Shown piece by piece: positions 35,336 through 48,066 of a stretch of 64,000 nt of DNA (the first letter of the stretch is position 1; each line of letters opens with the position of its first letter). The stretch comes from Ottelia alismoides. Lineage: Eukaryota; Streptophyta; Magnoliopsida; Alismatales; Hydrocharitaceae. The stretch is taken from NCBI GenBank assembly GCA_037367405.1, contig JAZKJV010003374.1, positions 162,811 to 226,810 on the forward strand. The letters are read 5' to 3'. Position numbers and translations under genes: made by a program. The notes below the pieces were generated by a model. The model ran no database searches and was not told where the DNA came from. It saw only the letters and a program-made list of their open reading frames with translations.

Positions 35336-38300
35336 TGATGTAGCCGAAATCGAGTGCGGTCGTATTGACTCACAAGGCGAGTCAACAGTCGGTGTATTGA
35401 CCACACCAAATAATGACTAAATCAACAATTAACCCACACTAAAAATCAATAATTAGAAATAAATGTGGAGTTAAAATTTATTTTTAACTCTGCACAAATG
35501 GTGTATAGTGTCAAGTATGCAGAGAGTTCGAACACAGGGAGCAAACAGTGTAATCCAAGCAAATGAATGCACAAGTGTGTGAGTGATGTGTGAAGTGTCT
35601 ACACTAAGCAAGCAAACAACTACAAATTTTTGTGGGTTTTTAATTTTTAAAAATTTTTTTTATTTAATTTTTAATTTTGTATTTTGATTTTTATTTTCTG
35701 ATTTTTATATTTTATATTTTATAATTTTTATTTTCTTTTTCAATATTGGGAAGTAAAGGCAATATAAAACAAGGCAAAGTAAAAGATTTATAAAAATGCA
35801 CAAAAATGCTCAAAAATTCTGGAATAAAATGTTTTTAGTCTTTTTAGGGTTTTTTACTGTTTTTGTGATTTTTGGGGATTTTTCTAGGTGTTTTTGGTAT
35901 TTTTAAGGGCTGAAATAAAGGAAAACAGTGAGAATAGGGCTGGCTGTGAGTAAAATGTACTTTAAAAATATCAACCAGTACTCAAAATAATTCACACTAT
36001 TTTTCTAATAAAGAGAATAAAATTAGTGACAAACAGAAGCTGAGTTTGTATTTTTTTGGATTTTTCTACTATTTTATATATTTTTTTGAAGTTTTTGAGT
36101 GTTTTTCAATTTTTAGTGTTTTTCTTTTGAAATTTTTAATGATTTTTGGACTGACTCTAAAATAGGGTAAAATAGACACTATGTGAATTTTTGGGAATTT
36201 TTGGAGGTGTTTTGATATTTTTTTGATATTTTCTAAGGTAGACAGTGCACAAAAAGGGGGTTTTTGATTTTTAATAAATATGAAAATAAAATAAAATCAA
36301 AAACTAAAAATAGGGCGTTAAAGTACACCTATCCAGAAGCTTAACTCTATTTTTGTGGAATTTTTGGGGTTAAAATGATATTTTAAACAATTAGAACAAG
36401 GGTCCCAACATTAAACAGTGCTGGCAAGGGCATAAATGCAATTTACGAAACATCCAGGGGGCCAACATGCAATTTTCCGCAAAAATATACACTATATATT
36501 CAATTTTTGGAACCAAAAAGCAAATACAAAAGACGCAAGGGCTCGCCTATAAATTACCCACCAGGGCGCGTGACTTGCACGCGCCTGGGAGGGACTGAAG
36601 TGCAATAAAACAAAACCTTGGGGCCTACTTGCAAAATAGCCAGAAATATTACACGTGATACTAAAGTTTTTGTACTGAAACGAAATAAACAAAAGACCAG
36701 GGGTGCCTCTGCAAAATGCCCACCACCTCACGTGTACAGGTCACGTGAGGTGACGTGGCGAGGGACCCAAACGCAAATAACTAAAATCCGAGGGTCTTTT
36801 TGCAAATATTACAAAATATTTAAACTACCAAGGCAAGTTTATAGACTAATAAATAAATACAAAAATCGCGAGGGTCGGGATGCAAAATACCCTCACTCCT
36901 GCGCTCGGCAAGTGACGCGTGGCGCGCATCCAACGGCTGGGCGTCAAGGCGTGATCCAACGGCTGGAGACGTTCCACTTAAACACGTGGCAGCACAAGAA
37001 CGGCCGATGACGCTTCGATGATCAGCGGCTGAGATCAGATCTGGACAAGAGATCGACGGTGGAGGCGAGCCAAGATCTGACGGCCGCGACTTGGTCTGGA
37101 GGCTCCTCGTTGATCCGACGGTCCCGGAGATCGATGGAAGAACACGGAGGAGCTCCGGTCTGGCGAGCTTCTCCGAGCTCCTCCGGCCGACCACGGCGAC
37201 GCTGGCGCTTGCAAGGTGGCCGAGGATGCTCCTGCAGGTGTCGGCTGTCGTCTGGAGGCTTCAAAATTCGCCGGCGGACGCCGGTGCTCTCGCACGGAGG
37301 TGGCGGAGCTGCAAGGCTCCAGGAGCTCCGGCGAGAGAGCAAAATCGCTCCAGAAGCTGCGTTGCACTTCAAGACCTGCACCAAAATGTTAGAGAGGTCG
37401 AGGGCAAAATGCCTCGACCTCGGGTTGCTCACGAGATGGACGGGGAGATGCGATAGGGCCTCGCCGGAGTTGCGCTCCGGCGAGATGATCGATTGGGTGA
37501 ACGAGTGGTCGATTCGAGTCGGCAAGAAGGGGAAAATAATCCTAAGACTAACAGGGATGAAAGGGGGATGAAAATGGGATGGATCGCAACCTCGATGGCC
37601 AATGGCCAGAGGGAGTATACCTCACGGGGGTCGACCGCCGGAGGTGGTGGAACGCGCCCAGATCGCTCGCTGCGCCTCCTCGAAGGTGTGGAACCAGGAG
37701 CTGTCACCTCCAGGTGCTCGAGCACGACCGAAGGGGCTTGGATCTGTATGGAATGCGGTTCTCTTTTCAAATGGGGTCAAAGGCGAAGTTTTAAGGGATT
37801 GACGAACGGGTGGAAAGATCGAGGGGCCTGGAGCTGTCCATTGATGCACAGCCCGATGCAATCATCTGGCGGGCAAGAGGGATGAACGAGGAAGAAGATC
37901 TCAGAAGGAATCGGATCGAAAGGGTGAAAGCTCTTGCCTCGAAAAAATGGAGAAATCGGGGTCAAAAGTGGCTCTGACAAAGCCTACAGGGTGTAGGGCA
38001 GGCAGTTGACCCGAGTCAACGCTGACTGCCCCCTGGTTGGTCCACGTGGACCAACCAGGAAAAACCCTAAAAAAACTTTGTTAATTCAATTTAAAATATT
38101 AAATGACCGAATTGAATAAAAGTTATAAAATAAAAAATGTTCAAAATTTTATGTAGTATTTTATTCTAATTTTTATTTATTTTTAAGACTTAAACTTTTA
38201 CAAGTTACCTTTTTAACCCTATATAGGTATAATACCTGTAAGTTTTGATATTTTATTTTATTTTATTTATTTTTAATATTATTATTTTTATTTATGATTT

Positions 38301-39213
38301 TGTAAAATTATAACATACTTTTATATACATAAATATATTTTTGTTTAATTTTTCTAAGATGTTTTGGATATTTAATAAAATACAAGTGTATTCTGTATAG
38401 GTACAAATGTATATAGTATACCTATGTAGTATTTGTACAAGTATTTTTATTTTTATTTTTCTTTGCATTTTATTTCGATTTTAATGCACATATATACTAT
38501 AAGTAATATTCACAAAATTATAAAAATATAAAAATTAATAAATAATGAATAAAGAATAAATTGAATATTTTATTCAGTATAGGTATACAACAGGGGTCCA
38601 AAACTCAACTTTCAGACCGTAGCTCCGCCAAATGCGAAACCACCACCATTGGGTAGATTATTTTATTCTATATACAATTAAAGGTGAGTACACTGCATTT
38701 GGATTTGTCGTTTGTGAGATACGGGTCTGGGAAGTTGGGATTTTGGATTCTTATTCAGACCATATCTTTTTATCTGTACCTTCTTTTTCTGTGAAATCAA
38801 TTTTGTCTTTTTCTTTATGAAATTATCTACAACTTTCATGTACAAGGTTTCTTCATTTGATGTACAAAAAGTGGAACCAAAGATAGGTCCCAAAATGAAT
38901 AAAGAATGAATAGAATGTATAGGTATTTTCTCTGTGATTCTGACCTTATCTCCCCCTACTTGATTCCTTGTCGACCTATTCATCAAGATGCCTAAGTCTC
39001 GGGGGTTTTTGGTCATAAAATATTTACAATATTTTATTCTTTTTCTTTTCTTTATTTATTCTATAATTTTGGCCTTAATTACAGTAATTTACACACTGTT
39101 GAGATGCACATGCATGAATGCTAAGATGCTGGTTTTAATGCTATTTACAGGCATTTGCTAGGGTTTTTGGTGCCAAAATGATAGAATAAAGATGATGAAA
39201 TGTGGATTCATCA
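35336..39213 (-). mobile_element. N1: solo LTR inserted in the P1 3' LTR (3.88 kb)
   Basis: In sense it starts at 39213 with TGATGAA-tccacat-TTCATCA and ends at 35336 with GGCTACATCA. Flanks are GCGGT (35331-35335) and GCGGC (39214-39218), a 5-bp target duplication with one mismatch. Its first 600 sense bases (39213-38600) resemble the P1 LTR start, but its body differs. It holds its own 28-bp G-box palindrome (38032-38059), W-box pair (38005-38020), GC-rich body (about 36900-37980), repeat zone (about 36380-36890) and GTTCGA motif (35524-35540). No internal region is present, so it is the product of LTR-LTR recombination. It is antisense to P1. Confidence 0.88.
38032..38059. promoter_or_regulatory. 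28-bp G-box palindrome in N1
   Basis: A perfect palindrome with arms CCTGGTTGGTCCAC and GTGGACCAACCAGG around CACGTG. The outer bases differ from the P1 copy (CC..GG against TC..GA) but remain paired. Confidence 0.75.
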
Positions 39214-40865
39214 GCGGCGCGTTCCAACTCCATCTCCGGTGTATGCCGTGAGGTACCCACCTTAGGCATTTTTGCCCTCGAGGTCCGCACTTCTTTTGAT
39301 TTTTCTTGCATAGTTTTGTTCCTAGTATCTCCAGTAGCCTAATCCTCCTTTCCATTTGTCTGAGATTCACGTCGTCCACCACCGCCATCACCTCGCCGGA
39401 GCTTGCTCCGGCGAGCTCTCCTTTCACGTCCCGCTGCCCCCACGCGTAACCACCAGGCCGAGCCGACGTGCTCGAGCCATTATTTTGCATCTCGCAGGTC
39501 CCAGGCGAAGTCCTCGCGCCTCGCGTGGCCGGAGGAGAACGCTGTATATTATTTTTGTAATATTTACTGAAAACTCCCTGCACTTTTTGATATTGCACTC
39601 GCGACCTTGCCAGCGAGGCGCACGTGCGCGAGCACGTGCGCGTGGCTATTTTGCGGCTAAGGGCCTGTAATTTCGTGTATTTGTCTTCAGTCCAGCAGAA
39701 CTTTTGTTTAGTTATAGATTTCGAGGATAATTGCATGCGTGCCCTCCTACTGTGCCATATTTACATCAATGCCCTTGGTCTGCAAGTAGTTTCTTTTTGC
39801 TTATAGTAATTTTTGCACGCATCTAGAAAACCCTAAAAAATCCATAAAAATTAACCTAAGTCCCTGTTGCATAGTACTTCCACGCCATATTTTTATTTTT
39901 TATAAATATTGCATTTTATTATTTATAAAAATTCAAAAATAGCCATTTTCAGCACTGTTTGCATTAAAAAATCACTAAAAAATATAAAAACACCTCAGAA
40001 AAATCCCAAAAAAATATATTTTGTGTCTTTTAGTTAGTTTTAACTCCCAGCCAAAAATCATTAAAAAATATAAAACCAAACTCCAAAAAATTGCAAAACT
40101 CTAAAAACCTTCATAAAAATTTATAAAATCCATAAAAAATCCAAAAAAAGTGTTTTCTTTTCCTGAATTTTCTTTGTTTGATTATCTTTAAGTGAAAATT
40201 AATTTGGAGAATTTTCGTCACTGATTTCTATTTTATTTCTCCATTTTAGTTTCAGCCTTGTATTTTCTCTACTGTTTTCTTTATTTTGCTAATTAAAAAT
40301 ACCAAAAACATTCTAAAAATTACCCAAAAATCACAAAAACAGTAAAAAATATAAAAATCCCCAAAAGACTTTATTTCCTAATTTTTGAATATTTTTATAC
40401 ATTTTTATTAAAATCTCTTTCTCCCTTTTATTACATTGCTTATATATTCTATTATTGGAAAAAGAAAATATAAAAATATAAAATATAAAAAGAAAAATAT
40501 AAAATCAGTAAATTAAAAATCAAAATACAAAAATATAAAATTAAAAATTAAATAAAAAAATATAAAATTAAAAACCCACAAAAAAATTAGCTTAGTGGAC
40601 ATTTGATCGCATACACTCACATTTTTGGTACCTTAGTACCCCGTTCTACCTGTCTGCTCCCTGTGTTCGACCTCTACACATACTTGCACTATACACATCT
40701 TGTTGTAGAGTTATAATAAATTTTAACTCCGCACATTTACTTTCATTGTTTGATTTATCTATTGTGGGTTAATTGTTGTTTTAATCCGGATTTCGCGTGG
40801 TCGATTCAGCGACTGAGTTCCCACCTTGTGTGGAACTTAAGATCACCGATTCATTGGGTTAAACA
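39214..40865 (+). repeat. P1 3' LTR, second part
   Basis: It resumes at GCGGC and matches 25811-27797 of the 5' LTR, except for a deletion equivalent to 26138-26469 (332 bp) with GC at both breakpoints. It ends TTAAACA at 40865 and is followed by ATATG. Confidence 0.88.
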
Positions 40866-40870
40866 ATATG

Positions 40871-41999
40871 GCTCTAGCCTAAGGTACATGTCACTCTCTC
40901 GCTCATCCAAACCAAACAAGGAGGGGGTTACTCTCCCCAAGACAAATTTTCAATGAGATGTCTTTTAAGTCAAGTGTGATTAGTAGTCCCGATTTTATTG
41001 TTTTTCTTTTTAAATATTTTTCAATAATAAGAAAATCTCCTAACGAACTTTTCGGTTCTCCTGATTATTAAGTCCAAAAGTCAGGGGGGAGAAGTCGAAA
41101 AAGCCGATGCGCGATGAAATCAATGATGCATGCAGAGTAATAAACGCGTACCTGACTCCAGCAGTCTACATGCAAAATGATCCGCGCAGAATTGAAAGAC
41201 AGAAAGTAAACTACCTAAATGGTGCAAGCGGAAAACCGAGTCCCTAAACAGCAGTGCTACTCGAAAGAACAACTAGCTGACCACCAGCCTCCAATACAGA
41301 GATTCCGGTCTTGACCCACCCCTCCTCTTCTCGACAGGTCGAGTTCAGGAGTAGGCCTTGACTTGGTGGGCTCGCGGCGCGTAGGCTCGAAGGTAGTGAA
41401 TCAACTATTTTATTAATCTTTTATTATAGGTCCAATTACCGAACTATAGGAACATGCAAATGTATTACGGTGTTTGGATCCTATGAATTACGTCACAATC
41501 AAACAGAAAATCCAAAAGCTAGAGGCTCGAAAAATCGTGAGAAACCGAATAAGCAGTAAAGGAAACAAAACCGCAAAAAAGCCGCATAAAATCGAGGGGA
41601 CCCCCAAGCACATCGGTGCTCGGTGAAATAGACCCCGAGAATCTCTCAAGTCCGTATCTCAGTCCTGTCCCTGTATTATTACAAATAATAAATGATCTGA
41701 AAAGTAAATCTAAACTACTCTAAACTAATCCGCGGCTAATCTGTGGCTCCCGCATTCCTGCTTGCTCCTCGCGTCCTCCTGCGGCTCTGTAGAGAAGAGA
41801 GTCGCCTCCGACTTCCGCAGTTGCTTCGGCTTCCGAAGAAAGCCGTCTCAATCCTCGGACCCTCGCAAGAAAACAAACAGAGTGTCACAGACCAGATTAT
41901 TATATATAAACAGGTCAGATAAAATCTATACAAAAATATCTACAAAAAAGCGCGAAAAATAAAGCCGCAGAAAAATCAAATGCGACTACTAAGTCGTGC
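40871..41999 (-). other. M1 leader, part next to the primer site
   Basis: Homologous to 46321-47414 of M2 (both contain the tract around 40905-40935 and 46360-46400). No ORF is supported. Confidence 0.75.
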
Positions 42000-42017
42000 T
42001 CCCCGGCAACGGCGCCA
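42000..42017 (-). other. M1 primer binding site, tRNA-Asp type
   Basis: The plus strand reads TCCCCGGCAACGGCGCCA, the exact complement of the 18-base tRNA-Asp primer site. It is three bases from the LTR edge at 42021. It fixes the element's orientation as minus and identifies 42021-45802 as the 5' LTR. Confidence 0.92.
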
Positions 42018-42020
42018 TTC

Positions 42021-45000
42021 TGATGAGCCGAAAAACCACCAAGACTCGGGTGAATAAAAAAGATCAAGGGTCGTTGCAACCCGGATCTCGGAGACAATTC
42101 AGTCAATCAAGAAAATATGGGAATAGACCACCAAAACAATATAAAAATCAAAGAAACTCAATAGTGTCTCTGGCTATTAGATTAGCCTGGTATAGCGACC
42201 AGGGTCGGACTTAGGGAGCACGTGATGGCCTCGCGGCCTATGAAATAGTCTAAAATGAAAACAAACAAGAGAAAATTATTTTTGGTGGGTTTTTAATATT
42301 TTTTACTTTTTTTGGAATTTTTAATTATAAAGAAAATAAGAAAATCAAGACAACAAGCAACTTGACACAATTATTTAATCACTCAAAATTAATCCAAAAA
42401 TTCAAACAAAAATATTTTTAGAATTTTTGTATTTTTTACTATTTTTGGTGAATTTTTGGTATTTTTCTGATTTTTAGGGAATTTTATAAAAATAAAACAA
42501 GACAGAAAATGCAAGACACTGTCCAGTCAGGCTTCTACAACCATTTAAAAATGCTAAATGGTGGTTTCAAGGCCTGAAGGTAATTTTCCTGTAAAGTATG
42601 AAATACAAGGAACAATTAGGCACTGGATTTATTGTTTTTGGATTTTTCAATTATCAATTAGAATTTTTCTAAGTTTTTCAATGTTTTTTAATTTTTATAA
42701 TTTTTATAAGTCCAAAAATGACCAAACTTGGTCAGAAAGTCAAATACAGCAAAACAAACAAAATCTATTTTTTGTAATTTTAAAGATGTTTTAATATTTT
42801 TTGTGAATTTTATATCTGAATAGTAAGAAAAATGAAGGTTTCTAAATTTTTAAAAATAATAAATGGGCTCCAAAAATTTCCCAAAATTTAGTGAAAATTC
42901 TACACAGTGGCAGGAGCCACATGTCAAATTTTCATGTAATTTGGATGATATTTGATATTTTATTTACAACAAATACAAGCCCACAGTCATAGGGACCTAT
43001 TTGTCATAAAAATATACTCAGGGGGCCTAGAAATAACAAGCAAAGGAATCTAGGGGGGTCCGGTGCAAAATCTCCAAGAACTCACGCGCCACGCGCGTGA
43101 TCTGGGCACTCAGGGACCGTTTTGTAATAAAACGTAAGTCCCTGGACCTCTTAGTAACTCGTACTAAAAGTCCAGGGGCAAAAGTATAAAAAGCCCAAGA
43201 AATTTGGCACATGCACAATTAAAACACTCACAGGGGCATATCTGCAAATACTAAAAATATATTTTCATTCATGAACTCCTCAAAACGTCAGGCCCCTACA
43301 AGCAATTATCCCAAGAAATCACGTGTCGAAGCACGTGTCCCACAACACACAGGGGTATAAAAGCAAATACAAGAAATGGCAAGGTCCACTATGCAAAAAG
43401 TCCAAAATAAAAACAATGGAACTCAATATTTACAGGACTAAATATTAACAACTAAAAAGCTAAGGGTCTAAGGGATATTTATTAAGCGGAGGGTTGGATG
43501 CGCGCCACGTAGCAAATCGAACGGTGAAGGAGGCACGGCACACAACAAAGGAACCCCGCTTGGATCAGACGGCCGAGGACCTCCCACGTGGAGGATCTGA
43601 CGGCTGCGAATCGATGTGGGTGAACGAAGGGTCCCATGCTCTGATCTGACGGAGGAAAGCTAGCCACGTGGATGATCAACGGCTGATGTACGTCGTGGCT
43701 AACCCTCGTGGATGGAGGGTCCAGATCAGTCCTCCAAGAGATCGGACGATGGAGGGCTCCACGAATGGATGGCTAAGATCGCGTCTGGAGCAGGAGGAAG
43801 ATCGGACGACTCTGGAGGATACTCGAAGAACAGGTGGCCGGCGAACTTCGCCGGCCCGGTACGCGCACGGTGATCCTCCTCGCGGGCTACTGGTGATCGG
43901 AGAAGAAGCGCCTGAGCCTCCCGCGTCTGAAGAGCCCCTCCAATGGCGCAACGGAGCTCCAAAGAGCTCAGGCGACACCGGAGGAGTTGGAGCTGCTGCT
44001 CCTGAACGTCAAGCCCTCAGATGGGCTCGTCTGGACCTGCAAAGCAACGCAACAGACCTCTGGGTCGAGGGCAAAGTGCCTCGACCCGGTTAGCGGTGGT
44101 GGGGATGATCGGTGCATCGAGATGGGGGGAGTTCCAACGAAGCGATGGCGGTGGAGCCCCAATCCCAATTCCTCTGCGAACTGGGTTGAACGGTTGGGCG
44201 GAGAAGGTGCAGGGGAGTAATGCGAAGGTGATGGTGTCGTCCAATGATCGAGATGTGAACGGAGGTGGTCGGAATCGATGGTCGTCGGCGGAGGTGCGAA
44301 TTAGGCGTAACTCAAAATTAGCAGAAAAGAGAAAGAACTGGAGCTACTTGATGGACGAGGTCGACTGGGGATGAGCTAGTGAAGCTCTAGGTCCTAGCCT
44401 CGAGGGTCGTCGATGCCCGAGGCTCGCGCACCATGCTTGTGGCGGCGCATGGCGGCGCTAGGTTGCCGAATCGATGGTCTGGACACCCTCTCCTCGCTGC
44501 AACACCACCGGCCGACTGTTGTCACTCAGGCGGAGATGGTGGAGGTCCTGGGGTGGAGAATGCACGAGCCAAAGATGAGTGAAGAAGCTGGCGGAGCTCA
44601 GACTATATATGTCTAGGGGTCCGGCTAGATGGGAGTCGGGCGTGAAGATCGGAGCGCGGATCCCAAGAACCCCTGCCAGGCGTGGATCAGGGATGATCGT
44701 AGATTGATTAGGACCCGACATTAGAGTTTTTGGTGATCAGATCGTGACGCTAAAAATAGGAGAAATCGGGTCGGGCGTGCAGATCCGCGGGGAGGTGGTC
44801 CAAGGGGGGAGTTGACCGGGGGGTCAACATCCCCCGTGGACCAATCAGAAGAGGCCACGTCGAAAATATTTGGAAATTGAATTAAAAATATCAAATGGCC
44901 GAATTAGTAAAAACTCAAAACATGAAAAGTGTTTCTTTTATTTTAAACTATTTTTTTTGATTTTAATTATTTTTTTGAAATATAAATTAGGTATTTACAA

Positions 45001-45802
45001 TATGGTGTTATATATAGGTATATATACAATATTGATTTTAATTTTTGATTTTTAATTAATTATTTTTGTGCATTTTTATTCCAAATTTACATTTTATTTA
45101 TTTACAAGATGAAATTTGGAATGTTTTTCGTATTTTTATTTTATTTTTATTATTTATTTACAGGGGTAAATAAATAGATATATATAAGTATGTATATGGT
45201 ATTTACACAATGTTTATTTTGATTTTGATTTTTATTCTTTTTATTTTATTTTTGTTTTTATAGTTTTTATTTTATTTATTTACATTATAAAGTCTAGAAT
45301 ATGTACAATTTTTATTGGACTTTTAATTACTTCTTTATAGGGCTAATAAATATATGTGTGGTCTTATGTACATGATGAATTTGTACAAGGAAGGATGTTT
45401 TTATTATCTTTTTAATTTTCTTATTTTTATTTTTAATTTAATATTTATAAATATATACAAACCCATTTTATTTTATTTTTAGAGGAAAATATTATTATTC
45501 TATTTACAGGTATATGTATAAAGGTGAGCTTCCTTATCTCCCTCTACTTGGGCTTTTATGCGGTCAGGCCCATGCTGAGCCCTCCCTTGGGATTAGGTCG
45601 CTCAATATTTATTCTAAATATCTCCCTCTTTTTCTTTTGTCTCTTTATTCTTTTATTTATGCACAAAAACATGCCAATTATTAACTTTTATACAATGCAT
45701 GCAATTTGGTAATTATTTGTATTTACAAGAATATACATGTATTTGCAAAGGTTTTTGTAGCTATAAATATAAGAATAAAGAGTGATGAATGGGTATTCAT
45801 CA
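42021..45802 (-). repeat. M1 5' LTR (3.78 kb)
   Basis: It starts in sense at 45802 with TGATGAAT-accc-ATTCATCA and ends at 42021 with GGCTCATCA. The W-box inverted pair lies at 44811-44828, the GC-rich body at about 43480-44800, and the TTTGCA/CCCCT zone at about 42900-43460. It is followed on the right by GGTAT (45803-45807). Confidence 0.9.
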
Positions 45803-45807
45803 GGTAT
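45803..45807. repeat. Target site duplication GGTAT, right of M1
   Basis: Matches 15590-15594 and 19400-19404. Confidence 0.85.
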
Positions 45808-47414
45808 CTGCAACTCGCATCTGCTCTCTTTGATCGTCTATAGGGTGCACTCGCATCCCAGCAATGTAATCGGTCGGGTCTCGCATCTGATCAGTCTGAT
45901 CTCCATGGGAGCACATCATGCACAGAAGAAAGAGAGAACGGAAGGTCGGTCGGAGTTCCGACCTCCAACGAGAGTGGTCGGGGATGATGGGATGAGATGA
46001 AGAAGCCGCAAGATCCGGCAAGAAAGGATGGCAACCCATCATCCAGAGATGGAGAAGGAGAATGAAGGGTGGGAGGGTAGGAGAAAGATAGATAGATGGA
46101 GGAGAAGAAGGCGGATGGGATCTGAAAACACACAAGATGAGAAAATAAACCCCCGATTCACCTACTCAACACAGAGCTGAAGACCGTAAAGGTTCGGTCA
46201 ATTATCTTGTCAATTTTATTTAGGTTATCAAGTCAGTCTTTCAGAGCGATTAAGCGAGCTGATGGGAATCCAATATTCCCAACAGGTCGTCCCGTCTAAA
46301 AGGCCGGTAGTCTGGTAGGAAATCGGATGTGGCTCTAGCCTAGTGTGTGGGTCACTCTCTCGCTCATCCAAACCAAACAAGGAGGGGGATACTCTCCCCA
46401 AGACAGATTTTTAAATGAGATGTCTTTTAAGGTCAAGTGTGTTTAGCAGTCTCAATTTTATAGTTTTTATTTTTTTAGGTATTTTTCAAGCAAACAACGG
46501 GTAACGAATTTTTCGGTTCTCCCGATTATTTAAGTCCAAAAATAGGGGGAGAAGGCGAAAAAGCCGATGCACGATCAAACACGATGATGCATGCAGAGTA
46601 AGAGATGCGTACCTGACTCCAGCAGTCTACATGTAGGGTGATCCGTGCATAAAAGTAAAGACAGTAATAAAACTACCTATATGATGCACGAGTAGAACGG
46701 CCTTAGACGAAGCAATTCTAAATGTGAAGAACAGTAGCCGGGTAACCAAGCTAAGTCTGGAGTCCGATCTTGGGAGCCACTCGGTGTCCGCCACAACGGA
46801 TCCTGCACGCGCTATATGTGACTCCTCATGGTATGTGTACTCAAGCCTAATTAAGCTGATTTTTTCTAATGATTTAATTAATAAGGTCCAATTAACGATC
46901 TATAGTTGCAGATAGATAATTAGGGTTGAGACTTAATTAATTACATCATAGTCAAGAAAAATCCTAAGGCTAAGGCTAAATCCTCGGAAATCAAATAAGT
47001 AATAAAAGGCGAAAAATCCAAAACCGGCAAAAACCGCTGTGAGGTCCTCGAGCACACCGATGCTCGGCGAAACAGACCCCGATAAACACCAAGAAAGTCC
47101 GAGTATCCAAGTCTCCTATATTATTACAATTATATAGTCTGCAGGAAAAATAAACTAATCTAAGCTAAACTACGCTCCCGAACATCTGCTTGCCTCCCTC
47201 GTGCTCTCCTGTGGCTCTATGCATAAAAGAGTCGCCTTTGACTCCCGCGGTTGCATCGGCTTTCCGAAGAAGCCACCTCGGGCCTTAGGCCCTTGCAAGA
47301 AAAGGAAACAAGAGTGTGTCTGTACAAATTATTATAAGAATATGAAAATGAAATGAGACTAAAAACAACTATAGACAGAAAAGTCGCAAAAGAAAAATGA
47401 CTAATAAGCCGTGC
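45808..47414 (-). other. M2 leader
   Basis: Continuous leader of M2 from next to the gag start to the primer site. It carries an open frame up to about 46135 that aligns with the M1 frame upstream of gag (MRVHPIDDQREQ against SVHSVRDQREQ), so translation might begin further upstream in these elements. The site equivalent to the P1 insertion is intact at about 46325. Confidence 0.7.
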
Positions 47415-47432
47415 TCCCCGGCAACTACGCCA
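47415..47432 (-). other. M2 primer binding site, mutated
   Basis: The plus strand reads TCCCCGGCAACTACGCCA, two changes (GG to TA) from the intact site of M1. It lies three bases from the LTR edge at 47436. Confidence 0.85.
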
Positions 47433-47435
47433 TTC

Positions 47436-48066
47436 TGATGAGCAGAATAACCGAGATACTAAGGAAGATAGGTATCAAGGGTTGTTGCGACCTCAATCTC
47501 TCGAGTCGAACTCAACAAGAAAACAAGTCCACCAAATCAATAAAATCAGTCAATAAAACCAAATAGCGGTCTCGCTATTTTATTTAAACTGGTATAGCGA
47601 CCAGGGTCGAACTCAAGGAGCACGGATTGGCTTAAAAAACCTACGAAGTAGTTAGAAATCAAATGAAAAGGAGAAAATGTTTTTGGTGGATTTTATGGGT
47701 TTTTAAATTTTTTTGTGATTTTTAATTCTAGAGAAAATATAAAAGAAAGCCAAAAGGTCACAATCAACTAATTATTTAACAACACAAACCAAGTCAGAAA
47801 ATAGAAATAAAAATATTTTTGGATTTTATAATTTTCTGAGTGTTTTTGGTAACTTTCTCTGATTTTTAGTTGATTTTATAAAAATGAAATAAAACTGAAA
47901 ATGGAAACTACATTGCAGCCAGATTTGAAAGGCTATTTAAAAATATAAAAATAGCTATAACAATCTGGAGATAAATTTATGAAAAACTAAAAATAAAATC
48001 CTAACTACATAAGAAGAAATTGCATTTTTTGATTTTTTTTAGAATTTTTAATGATTTTTATAAGGT
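47436..48066 (-). repeat. M2 5' LTR, fragment 1
   Basis: Aligns with 8183-8824 of the 3' LTR at about 93 percent. It breaks off where T1 begins. Confidence 0.85.

Larger units (their letters stand above)
24270..40865 (+). mobile_element. P1: young non-autonomous LTR retrotransposon encoding only a protease-bearing ORF
   Basis: Structure in order: 5' LTR 24270-27797, primer site 27800-27817, leader, one ORF 29185-31116, hairpin array 31207-31830, 3' non-coding region, polypurine tract 33777-33789, and 3' LTR 33790-35335 plus 39214-40865, the latter split by solo LTR N1. A perfect ATATG duplication flanks it. The LTRs differ at only a handful of sites outside one deletion (well under 1 percent), so insertion is recent. 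It lacks Gag, reverse transcriptase, RNase H and integrase, so mobility must depend on proteins supplied in trans. It shares the 3' half with M1 and M2 but has a different ORF. Confidence 0.9.
15595..45802 (-). mobile_element. M1: gag-only LTR retrotransposon inserted in M2
   Basis: In element sense: 5' LTR 45802-42021, a perfect tRNA-Asp primer site (42017-42000), leader (41999-40871, then 24264-23696 after the P1 insertion), gag-like ORF, hairpin array, 3' region, then an LTR at 19399-15595. P1 (24270-40865) is inserted in the leader. The 3' end is abnormal: instead of a polypurine tract, 445 bp of M2 leader (19400-19844) lies between the 3' region and the LTR. The LTR pair differs at about 4 percent of sites over the first 230 bp, so it is younger than M2 and older than P1. 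It carries no pol. Confidence 0.8.
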
